DNA of 7,965 bases from Bryobacteraceae bacterium (GTDB taxonomy: Bacteria; Acidobacteriota; Terriglobia; Bryobacterales; Bryobacteraceae): contig JAICMB010000136.1 of NCBI GenBank assembly GCA_025929455.1, forward strand, positions 1-7,965, given 5' to 3'. Below the pieces are notes generated by a model. It was given only the letters and a program-made list of their open reading frames with translations, was not told the origin of the DNA and did no database searches. The position numbers and the translations under genes were made by a program. Of this stretch, positions 1 to 6,191 are shown one piece after another (the stretch's first letter is position 1; every line of letters begins with the position of its first letter).

Positions 1-2
1 AC

Positions 3-170
3 AGCGTCGAGCTCGTTTATGAGTTCGATCTGATGGACAACCGTATGCAGTCGACCGCTACGGGCAAGCTCAACGGCAACAGCATCGAAGGCGCCTACAA
101 AACGAGGGTGCTGAGCAACGGCAGCGCCGTGGATGAAGGGACCTGGAAGGCTACCCGCGCTACGGCTTGA
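3..170 (+). CDS. C-terminal fragment of an unidentified protein (5' end outside window)
   Basis: An open frame enters from the left edge and ends at a TGA at 168-170, giving 55 residues. The tail has alternating polar and hydrophobic residues, with glycine-rich turns (GKLNGNSIEGAY) and an ending of the form EGTWKATR. This looks like the last strands of a small beta-rich domain of the kind repeated in exported proteins, where G-T-W-x-A-x-R closes a strand. No catalytic motif is visible and I do not recognise the family. The last 11 bp overlap the 3' end of the convergent protease-like gene. Reality is supported by protein-like composition and by the clean stop just where the opposite gene ends. 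The function is unknown. Confidence 0.6.
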   Translation, partial: SVELVYEFDLMDNRMQSTATGKLNGNSIEGAYKTRVLSNGSAVDEGTWKATRATA

Positions 171-693
171 TGTGCGAGCGGCTGGCCTCTGAAGACGAGC
201 GGCTTCTTTCGCCTTCCTTGATCACGGCGTTGCGCGGCCGGTAGCTGCCGCCCTTTTCGAGCGCGAACAGCGCCTCGGAGATTTTGTTCACCACGCGCTC
301 TTCGGTCACCGGGCTCGCGCCGCTGTGCGGCAGCCCGGCCAAGTTCAGATGGATGAGCTCGTGGACGATGGTGTACTCAATATCGGACGGAATGTCGGCG
401 GGCGCGAGATCGTAATCAGCGGGATTCAGCACCCGGATCGTCGCTGTTTTCGAACCGCTGTTCCAGCGTAAATTGCCTAACGTGTCGGGCTTCAGATCGC
501 TGGCGCGTACAATCTGCACAGCGACATGCCAGTCGAGCAGATCCAGACGCTTCTGCCATTCATGAGTCCAGTTTTCGACCTGTGTCTGCGTGACGATCGC
601 AACTGCAGGGGCGTTGGGCGCGGGTTTGTCCGGCGCGGCGGGGGCGCCCAGGGATACACCGATCCCGAGGGCGGCCAGAACCACTACTTTCAT
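160..693 (-). CDS. Small exported HExxH metalloprotease-like protein
   Basis: A 177-residue protein. Residues 1-19 form a plausible Sec signal peptide: Lys2, a hydrophobic core VVVLAALGIGVSLG, then an A-P-A cleavage region, followed by a Pro/Ala-rich linker to about residue 33. The mature domain carries H-E-L-I-H at 111-115, the zinc-binding HExxH signature (His111, Glu112, His115). Glu131/Glu132 lie about 16 residues downstream and could give the third ligand, as in gluzincins and SprT/ImmA-like zincins. The preceding block (DWHVAVQIV ... ATIRVLNPADY) resembles the beta strands before the active helix in such small zincins. The C-terminal tail after about residue 150 is basic, Ser-rich and probably disordered. 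It likely acts in the periplasm or outside the cell; the substrate is unknown. The family is not recognised precisely. ATG at 693 fits the signal peptide but has no Shine-Dalgarno. The gene is divergent from the beta-oxidation gene and its last 11 bp overlap the + strand fragment. Confidence 0.8.
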   Translation of the reverse strand: MKVVVLAALGIGVSLGAPAAPDKPAPNAPAVAIVTQTQVENWTHEWQKRLDLLDWHVAVQIVRASDLKPDTLGNLRWNSGSKTATIRVLNPADYDLAPADIPSDIEYTIVHELIHLNLAGLPHSGASPVTEERVVNKISEALFALEKGGSYRPRNAVIKEGERSRSSSEASRSHIKP

Positions 694-705
694 CTGAGTA
701 CGTTT

Positions 706-735
706 ATTGTATCGGAAGAATGCTGGAAATGTTAC
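706..735 (-). promoter_or_regulatory. Candidate promoter for the metalloprotease-like gene
   Basis: Read on the - strand, GTAACA (735-730; 4 of 6 matches to TTGACA) is followed after 18 bp by TACAAT (711-706; 5 of 6 matches to TATAAT). The -10 box ends 12 nt before the ATG at 693, so the leader would be only a few bases. This is consistent with the missing Shine-Dalgarno. The match is by eye only and chance is possible. Confidence 0.3.
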
Positions 736-810
736 AGCGAAATACGGGGAAGTTAGGACCTAGTCTTACAGGTACCTTACGACCGGCGGCACGGTTGCCG
801 CGCGGGGCAA

Positions 811-816
811 TACAAT
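811..816 (+). promoter_or_regulatory. Candidate -10 element giving a leaderless transcript
   Basis: TACAAT lies with exactly 7 nt between it and the ATG at 824. That spacing would put the transcription start at or next to the A of the start codon. No Shine-Dalgarno is present at normal distance, which fits leaderless initiation. I see no good -35 box 16-18 bp upstream, so the call rests on the hexamer and its spacing. Confidence 0.3.
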
Positions 817-823
817 CGTTCCG

Positions 824-2971
824 ATGAGCGAACTAGTACTGGTTTCAAAAGATGGCGATGTCGGCGTCATCACCGTCAACAACCCGCCGGTGAACGCGCT
901 CAGTCCCGGTGTGCCGGAGGGCATCGCCGCGGCTGTTGAGCAATTTGGCCGTGACGGGGAGGTGCGCGCGATTGTGCTCGTCGGTGGCGGGCGGACGTTT
1001 ATCGCTGGAGCGGACATTCGCGAATTCGCCAAGATTACGTCCAGCGGCGACCACAGGCGCGGTCCCGGGCTGAACCCGGTGCTCGACAAAATCGAGAACA
1101 GCGCGAAGCCGGTGGTCGCGGCGATTCACGGAACCGCGCTCGGCGGAGGCTTGGAAACGGCCATGGCCTGCCATTATCGCGTTGCGGCTGCGTCCGCGAA
1201 GGTGGGGCAGCCGGAAGCTAAGCTCGGCATTATTCCCGGCGCGGGAGGAACGCAGCGGCTGCCGCGGCTGGCGGGCGTTCAGCTTGCCGTGGAGATGTGC
1301 GCCGGTGGCGAGCCGATTACGGCACACGCGGCGCGTGCCGCCGGGATCGTCGATGCGATCGTGGACGGCGATCTCCTCGCGGGCGCGATCGCTTTTGCGC
1401 GCGAGCGGTTGGCCGCCGGCAAACTGCCGGTACGCCGCACGCGCGATCTCGATGACAAGCTCGGCAGCGAGAATGTCAACGGACCTATACTCACGGCCGC
1501 GCGTGAGAACGCCCGCAAAAAGCAGCGCAACCTGCTGGCGCCGCAGGCCGCCATCGACGCCATTGAAGCCGCCACCAAGCTGCCGTTCAATGAAGGGCTG
1601 CAGCGCGAAGCCGAACTGTTCCAGCAATGCCTTTTCTCCGATCAGTCGAAGGCGCTCATTCACGTGTTCTTCAGCGAGCGCGAGGTGGCGAAGATCCCCG
1701 GTATCTCTAAGGACACGCTCCAAGCCCCCGTAAACCGCGTGGGTGTTGCGGGCGCGGGAACCATGGGCGGCGGCATCGCGATGGTGTTCGCGAACGCGGG
1801 TTTCCCGGTGCTGCTCAAGGAGAATGACGAGTCGGCGCTCGAACGCGGGCTCGCGACCATCCTGCGGAACTATTCCAATTCGGTCGCGCGCGGGCGCATT
1901 ACGCAGGAGCAGATGAACGAGCGGCTGGCGCGCATCACGCCGGTGCTCTCCTACGATGGATTCGAAAATCTCGATCTGATCGTCGAGGCGGTTTTCGAAA
2001 ACATGGTGCTGAAGAAGCAGGTGTTCGCCGAGATCGACAAGGTCGCGCGCGCCGATGCCATTCTCGCCACCAACACGTCGACCTTGAACGTCGATGAGAT
2101 CGCGGCTACGACATCGCGGCCGAAGATGGTGATCGGCACACATTTCTTCAGCCCGGCGAATGTGATGCGCCTGCTCGAGATCGTGCGCGGCCGGGAGTCG
2201 TCCGCGCAGGTGATCGCGACGTGCATGGCGCTTTCAAAGCGGTTGGGCAAAGTGGGCGTGCTGGTCGGAAACGGCCGCGGGTTCGTGGGCAATCGTATGT
2301 TCGGGCCGTACCGGCGCGAGGCGCAGTTCCTGGTCGAAGAAGGCGCTTCGCCCGAAGCCGTCGATCGGGCGCTATACGACTTCGGCATGGCCATGGGCCC
2401 GCTGGCGACCGGCGATCTGGCGGGGCTCGACGTGGGCTGGCGAATTCGGAAGGAATTCGGCGACGTAAACGATAAGAGCGTGCGGCAGCCGCTTATTGAA
2501 GACCGTCTGTGTGAGAGGGGGTGCTACGGCCAGAAGACGGGCAGCGGCTGGTACCGCTACGACGAGAAACGGCGTCCGCAGCACGATGCATCTGTCGATG
2601 AGTTGATCGAGGCCTGCCGTGCCGAATCGGGTATTGGACAACGAAAGATCGAGCCCGCGGAGATTGTCGACCGCTGCATCTACGCGCTGGTGAATGAGGG
2701 CGCGCGCATTCTGGAAGAGGGTTATGCGCTGCGCGCGGGCGACATCGATATCATCTATATAACGGGCTATGGCTTCCCGGCCTGGCGTGGTGGTCCCATG
2801 TGGTACGCGGATACCGTAGGCCTCGACAAGGTTTACGCGCGCGTCGAGGAGTTGCACCGCGTTCACGGACGACTGTGGGAGCCCGCGCCGTTGTTAAAGC
2901 GTCTCGCTCAGGAAGGTGGCAGGTTTTCCGATTACATCGCGCCGGCTATGCGCAGCAGCGCTCCGGCATAG
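824..2971 (+). CDS. Bifunctional enoyl-CoA hydratase / 3-hydroxyacyl-CoA dehydrogenase (FadB/FadJ, MFE1 type)
   Basis: A 715-residue enzyme for the hydration and NAD-dependent oxidation steps of fatty-acyl-CoA beta-oxidation, expected in the cytoplasm. The N-terminal crotonase domain (about 1-190) has the oxyanion-hole stretch FIAGADI (59-65). Glu111 in GGGLE and Glu131 in GQPEAKLG have the same 20-residue spacing as the two catalytic glutamates of E. coli FadB. A linker helix region follows. The dehydrogenase NAD fold starts near 304 with G310-x-G312-x-x-G315, and His440 (HFFSPA) with Glu452 (LLEIVRG) form the catalytic pair. Two 3HCDH C-terminal repeats fill about 485-700, the first marked by GPLATGDLAGLDVGW. 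Length and order match peroxisomal L-bifunctional enzyme and its bacterial relatives more than the classic FadB of a FadBA operon. No thiolase lies beside it. Start: ATG 824 gives the usual short lead into the crotonase fold; no Shine-Dalgarno is seen. No damage is visible. Confidence 0.95.
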   Translation: MSELVLVSKDGDVGVITVNNPPVNALSPGVPEGIAAAVEQFGRDGEVRAIVLVGGGRTFIAGADIREFAKITSSGDHRRGPGLNPVLDKIENSAKPVVAAIHGTALGGGLETAMACHYRVAAASAKVGQPEAKLGIIPGAGGTQRLPRLAGVQLAVEMCAGGEPITAHAARAAGIVDAIVDGDLLAGAIAFARERLAAGKLPVRRTRDLDDKLGSENVNGPILTAARENARKKQRNLLAPQAAIDAIEAATKLPFNEGLQREAELFQQCLFSDQSKALIHVFFSEREVAKIPGISKDTLQAPVNRVGVAGAGTMGGGIAMVFANAGFPVLLKENDESALERGLATILRNYSNSVARGRITQEQMNERLARITPVLSYDGFENLDLIVEAVFENMVLKKQVFAEIDKVARADAILATNTSTLNVDEIAATTSRPKMVIGTHFFSPANVMRLLEIVRGRESSAQVIATCMALSKRLGKVGVLVGNGRGFVGNRMFGPYRREAQFLVEEGASPEAVDRALYDFGMAMGPLATGDLAGLDVGWRIRKEFGDVNDKSVRQPLIEDRLCERGCYGQKTGSGWYRYDEKRRPQHDASVDELIEACRAESGIGQRKIEPAEIVDRCIYALVNEGARILEEGYALRAGDIDIIYITGYGFPAWRGGPMWYADTVGLDKVYARVEELHRVHGRLWEPAPLLKRLAQEGGRFSDYIAPAMRSSAPA

Positions 2972-2981
2972 AAGCAACTTG

Positions 2982-3063
2982 GTGGGGCGGCCAGTCTGTG
3001 CTGGCTGCCCTCGCGGCTTTCTGCGGGCGCGCGAAGGGCAGGCAGCAAGACTGCCTGCCCCAC
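2982..3063. repeat. Doublet of inverted palindromic repeats (REP/BIME-like)
   Basis: Two 33-nt arms, 2982-3014 and 3031-3063, are inverted copies of one another (29 of 34 alignment columns identical, with 3 mismatches and 2 one-base gaps), separated by 16 nt. Each arm is itself a hairpin. The left stem pairs 2985-2994 with 3001-3010 (one G:U in RNA, 6-nt loop). The right stem pairs 3036-3045 with 3051-3060 perfectly (10 bp, loop CAAGA). The core of the right arm recurs at 5459-5486. This architecture resembles repetitive extragenic palindrome doublets. There is no T-tract after either hairpin, so an intrinsic terminator is not supported. The element fills nearly all of the gap between the beta-oxidation gene and the receptor gene. 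Confidence 0.75.
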
Positions 3064-5385
3064 GTGCTGCTGATGTGCGCGATCATCGCGACGCCGGCGT
3101 TTGCACAGCGCGGGACGGGGGAGTTGCGCGTGACGGTGCTAGATCCCGTGGGCGCGCCAGTCGCCGCCGCCGTGCAGGCGATCGACCGCTCCGCGCAGTT
3201 CGCGGTGACGGTGCACACGACTTCGAGCGGAACCTACACGTTTAAGAACGTGCCGTTCGGGCCGCTCACACTACAGATATCCGCGCCGGGTTTTGCGCCG
3301 TACTCGGAAACAATCCTGATCGACACCGAGTTGCCGCTCAGCCGCACCGTCGTGCTGACCATCGCGCCCGTGGAGACTGCGCTGCACGTCACGGAAGCGC
3401 CCGCGCTGCTCGATCCGAAACGCACCAACAGCGCGTACTACGTCGGCACGCAACAGATTCGCGACCGGCTGGTTTCGCAGCCCGGACGCGATCTGCTCAA
3501 TCTCGTCGTGATGCAGCCCGGCTGGCTGCTGGAGGCCAACGGCGTTTTGCATCCGCGCGGCGCTGAGTACGACACGCAGTACATCATCGACGGCTTTCCG
3601 GTGCAGGACAACCGCTCGCCGGCGTTCGCGCCGGGGCTCGATCCTGCTGACGTGCAGTCGATGCGCGTCTCGACGGCAGGCTATCCCGCCGAGTACGGGA
3701 ACAAGCTGGGCGGCGTCGTGGAAGTGAATACTACGCCTAACGCGAATCCCGGTTTTCACGGCATGGCGGGCGTGGAAGGCGGCAGTTTCGATACTTTCGG
3801 CGGGTATATGGCGACTGAGTTCACTGCGAATCGCACCACTGCGTCGGTGAGCGGGCAAGGCTTTCTCACAGACCGCTATCTCGACCCACCGGTACTCGAA
3901 AATTATTCGAACCACGCCTCGGGTTCGGGCGTTACGGCGACGATTGAACGCGATCTCACGGATGCGGATCGCATTCGCCTATCTGTCATCCATCATGAAG
4001 CGCGTTTCCTGGTGCCCAATGAACTGCTGCAACAGCAGGCCGGGCAGCGGCAGGACCGCAACACCGGCGAAACGACCGGCCAATTCTCTTATCAGCACGT
4101 GTTTTCGCCGCATCTGCTGGCGGTGGTGCGGGCCATGGGGCGTGATCTTACGGCGGGCTTGTGGTCGAATCCGCTTTCGACGCCTATTGGCGCGTCGCAG
4201 GATCGCGGGTTCCGGCAGGCGTACTTCAACGGCAGCGTTTCGGGGCACAACGGGCGTCACGAATGGAAGGCCGGCTTCGAGTCGAGCTTCGCGTCTTTGT
4301 ACGAAACGTTTGGGTACCAGATCAGGGCCTACGATATTGACGGCGAGCCCATCTTCGATCCCGATACTCCGGCACGTTTTTCCTTTCGCGGTGCGGGCAA
4401 GGATCGCGAAAACTCGGCCTTTGCGCAAGACCAAATCACGCTTGGCCACGTCACGGTCAGCGCCGGACTGCGGTTCGATCGTTATCATCTGCTGGTCGAT
4501 GAGAGCGCGCTGAGCCCGCGCGTGTCCGCGTCCTGGTATATCCCGCGCGCGGGCCTGGTGCTGCATGCGTCCTACGATCGCATTTTCGGCACGCCGCCGA
4601 TCGAGAACATTTTATTGTCAGGTTCGGAAGCTGTGCGCGAGGTTAGCGAAAACACGCTGTATCTGCCGCTACGGCCATCGCGCGCGAATTTCTACGAGGG
4701 CGGGTTCACCAAGGCACTGGTCGGACACGTCAGCCTGGCGGCCAATTATTTCCGCCGCGACATACGCAATGTCGGCGACGACGATTTGCTGTTGAACACC
4801 GGCGTCAGCTTTCCGATCGCGTTTCAAAGCGCGGTGATTCGAGGCACGGAAGTGAAGCTGCAGGTTCCTACGTGGGGTGGCTGGTCTGGGTTTGTGAGCT
4901 ATAGCAATATGGTCGGAACGGCACGGCTGCCCGTCGCGGGCGGTCTGTTTCTGGATGCATCCGCGGCAGATCTGCTCGCTTCGAACGCGTCATTTCCCAT
5001 CACCCAGGATCAGCGCAATACGGCGCGCGCCAACGTCCATTACACGATAACGCCGCGCATATGGACGTCGTGGACGGCATCGTACGGCAGCGGCCTGCCG
5101 GTGGAACTGGAAGAGGATCAGGACCTCAGTTTCCTTGAGTCGCAATACGGCGCCGCGATTCTCAACCGGGTGAACTTCGCGCGCGGACGCTTGCGGCCGT
5201 CCTTCCAACTCGACGCATCGTTCGGCGCCGAGATGTGGCGATACGAGAAGCGCACGCTGAATCTTGAAGCCAGCGTGCTGAACCTTACCAATCGCGTGAA
5301 CGTCATCGATTTCGCCGGTGTGTTTTCGGGCACGGCGGTGGGCATGCCGCGCAGCTTCGGCCTGCGGCTGCGGTTCGCGTTCTAG
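3064..5385 (+). CDS. TonB-dependent-receptor-like outer membrane protein with carboxypeptidase-regulatory-like domain
   Basis: About 773 residues if started at GTG 3064. A short hydrophobic stretch (LLMCAIIATPAFA) ending in A-F-A before Gln15 looks like a signal peptide. Residues about 18-105 form a CarboxypepD_reg/Cna-B-like beta-sandwich (GELRVTVLDPVGAPV ... GTYTFKNVPFGPLTL). A plug-like domain follows at about 120-225 (QYIIDGFPVQDN; GYPAEYGNKLGGVVEVNT). The rest is a beta-barrel of alternating strands ending in LRLRFAF, with the terminal Phe typical of outer-membrane barrels. This architecture is abundant in acidobacteria and is usually taken to import or bind large substrates; the ligand is unknown. 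The start is uncertain. ATG 3073 leaves only 11 residues before the cleavage site. GTG 2998 would add a basic N-terminus (GRAKGRQQ) encoded by the palindromic repeat. The frame stays open to an ATG at 2800, but that lies deep in the preceding gene. No Shine-Dalgarno settles it. Confidence 0.88.
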   Translation: MLLMCAIIATPAFAQRGTGELRVTVLDPVGAPVAAAVQAIDRSAQFAVTVHTTSSGTYTFKNVPFGPLTLQISAPGFAPYSETILIDTELPLSRTVVLTIAPVETALHVTEAPALLDPKRTNSAYYVGTQQIRDRLVSQPGRDLLNLVVMQPGWLLEANGVLHPRGAEYDTQYIIDGFPVQDNRSPAFAPGLDPADVQSMRVSTAGYPAEYGNKLGGVVEVNTTPNANPGFHGMAGVEGGSFDTFGGYMATEFTANRTTASVSGQGFLTDRYLDPPVLENYSNHASGSGVTATIERDLTDADRIRLSVIHHEARFLVPNELLQQQAGQRQDRNTGETTGQFSYQHVFSPHLLAVVRAMGRDLTAGLWSNPLSTPIGASQDRGFRQAYFNGSVSGHNGRHEWKAGFESSFASLYETFGYQIRAYDIDGEPIFDPDTPARFSFRGAGKDRENSAFAQDQITLGHVTVSAGLRFDRYHLLVDESALSPRVSASWYIPRAGLVLHASYDRIFGTPPIENILLSGSEAVREVSENTLYLPLRPSRANFYEGGFTKALVGHVSLAANYFRRDIRNVGDDDLLLNTGVSFPIAFQSAVIRGTEVKLQVPTWGGWSGFVSYSNMVGTARLPVAGGLFLDASAADLLASNASFPITQDQRNTARANVHYTITPRIWTSWTASYGSGLPVELEEDQDLSFLESQYGAAILNRVNFARGRLRPSFQLDASFGAEMWRYEKRTLNLEASVLNLTNRVNVIDFAGVFSGTAVGMPRSFGLRLRFAF

Positions 5386-5458
5386 TTAAGGTGTCCGCGT
5401 GATTTTCGGTGCGGTTTCGAGGGCGGGTCTGAAAGCGGCGGTGCGGTTGCCGGCGGAC

Positions 5459-5486
5459 GAGGGCCAGCAAAGACTGCCTGCCCGAC
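5459..5486. repeat. Degenerate single copy of the palindromic repeat
   Basis: This segment shares an exact 14-nt core (5470-5483, AAGACTGCCTGCCC) with the right arm of the doublet at 3047-3060. The left half lacks three bases (AGG) of the 10-bp stem, and the loop has one extra A. The hairpin is therefore weaker: CAG/CTG plus GGGC/GCCC around a bulge. It lies in the 120-bp gap between two convergent genes. A G-rich stretch beginning near 5419 may be the worn remains of a second arm, but that similarity is weak. The rest of the gap shows nothing I can name. Confidence 0.55.
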
Positions 5487-5505
5487 ATCCGATAGTTGGG
5501 ACGTT

Positions 5506-6144
5506 CTAGCGCTTGCGCAGGATCGCGCGAGCGGGTCCGCCATCGCTGCCCACGATCTTCAGCGGCAGGCAGATTAGCTCGTAGTCGCCCGCCTGTACGT
5601 CCACCAGGTTCAGGCCCTCGACGATCCATGCGCCCGAGCGCAGGATGGTCTGGTGTACTTCCGGATTGTCCGGTGCGTTGTAGCCGCCGACCGAGAGGTA
5701 ATCCACTCCTACCAGCGTCACGCCGCGCTCGGCCAAATAATGCGCGCCATCGGCCGCGATCGCGACGAACTTTTCGCGGAATGGCTCATCCGCCCAGGGT
5801 TGCCGCGAATTGCGGGTGCGGAGGAGCACCCGTTCGCCGCGTTCGATATTGAACGGTTCCAGTTGCGCGCGCCCGACCGCGTCCGCATCGCCGATTTGGA
5901 GCACGCGCGCCGGACCGATTGCAACATCGAGTGGGAGTGTGTCGATGCCCGCGCCATCGCGCAAGAAATGCCGCGGCGCATCCATGTGTGTGCCGGCGTG
6001 CGCGCTGGTTCGGAGCCGTGAAAGGTTGCAGACGTCGCCCGATGCGATGGTCATCATCTCCTCGCGGTTGAACGGTTCGTCGCCCGGCCAGGTCGCCATG
6101 CCGTTGTGCAGCGGCACGGATATGTCGATCCACGCGGTGCTCAT
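5506..6144 (-). CDS. Cyclase-family metal-dependent hydrolase (KynB-like)
   Basis: A 212-residue cytoplasmic protein of the cyclase/KynB family, whose characterised members hydrolyse amides or lactams such as N-formylkynurenine and isatin. The signature H-x-G-T-H-x-D-x-P-x-H-F is intact: His49, His53 and Asp55 as metal ligands and His59 as the catalytic histidine. His164 and Glu176 fit the remaining conserved ligands. The opening WIDISVPLHNGMATWPGD and the ending DYELICLPLKIVGSDGGPARAIL match the family closely, as does the length (about 205-215). Overall similarity to kynurenine formamidase is strong, but no other tryptophan-degradation gene is in view, so the substrate is open. It lies 47 bp downstream of the dehydrogenase on the same strand and is probably co-transcribed with it. 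ATG 6144 is the only reasonable start; no Shine-Dalgarno is evident. Confidence 0.9.
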   Translation of the reverse strand: MSTAWIDISVPLHNGMATWPGDEPFNREEMMTIASGDVCNLSRLRTSAHAGTHMDAPRHFLRDGAGIDTLPLDVAIGPARVLQIGDADAVGRAQLEPFNIERGERVLLRTRNSRQPWADEPFREKFVAIAADGAHYLAERGVTLVGVDYLSVGGYNAPDNPEVHQTILRSGAWIVEGLNLVDVQAGDYELICLPLKIVGSDGGPARAILRKR

Positions 6145-6191
6145 CGAACGATGGTTACCACGTTCGGCTATGCCCCGGCGCGACTGAGCCG

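Noticed and set aside
526..756. A 76-codon + strand frame opposite the metalloprotease-like gene
   Set aside because: It is antisense to the signal-peptide and linker coding region, rich in Arg and Gly, and has no recognisable feature.
845..2143. A 432-codon open frame on the - strand inside the hydratase/dehydrogenase gene
   Set aside because: It is antisense to a gene with all catalytic motifs intact; its product is rich in Arg, His and Ala, has no recognisable domain, and is the usual by-product of strong GC bias at third codon positions.
2985..3060. The two strong hairpins as an intrinsic terminator after the hydratase/dehydrogenase gene
   Set aside because: Neither stem is followed by a run of T on either strand; repeat structure explains them better.
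2800..3063. Extending the receptor gene upstream to the ATG at 2800
   Set aside because: This would overlap the preceding gene by 172 bp, and the added residues are Arg-rich with no signal peptide or domain; the frame is open there only by chance.
5407..5448. A 10-bp direct repeat (CGGTGCGGTT at 5407-5416 and 5439-5448)
   Set aside because: Only two short GC-rich copies with no regular array; likely chance in this composition, and not a CRISPR or iteron pattern.
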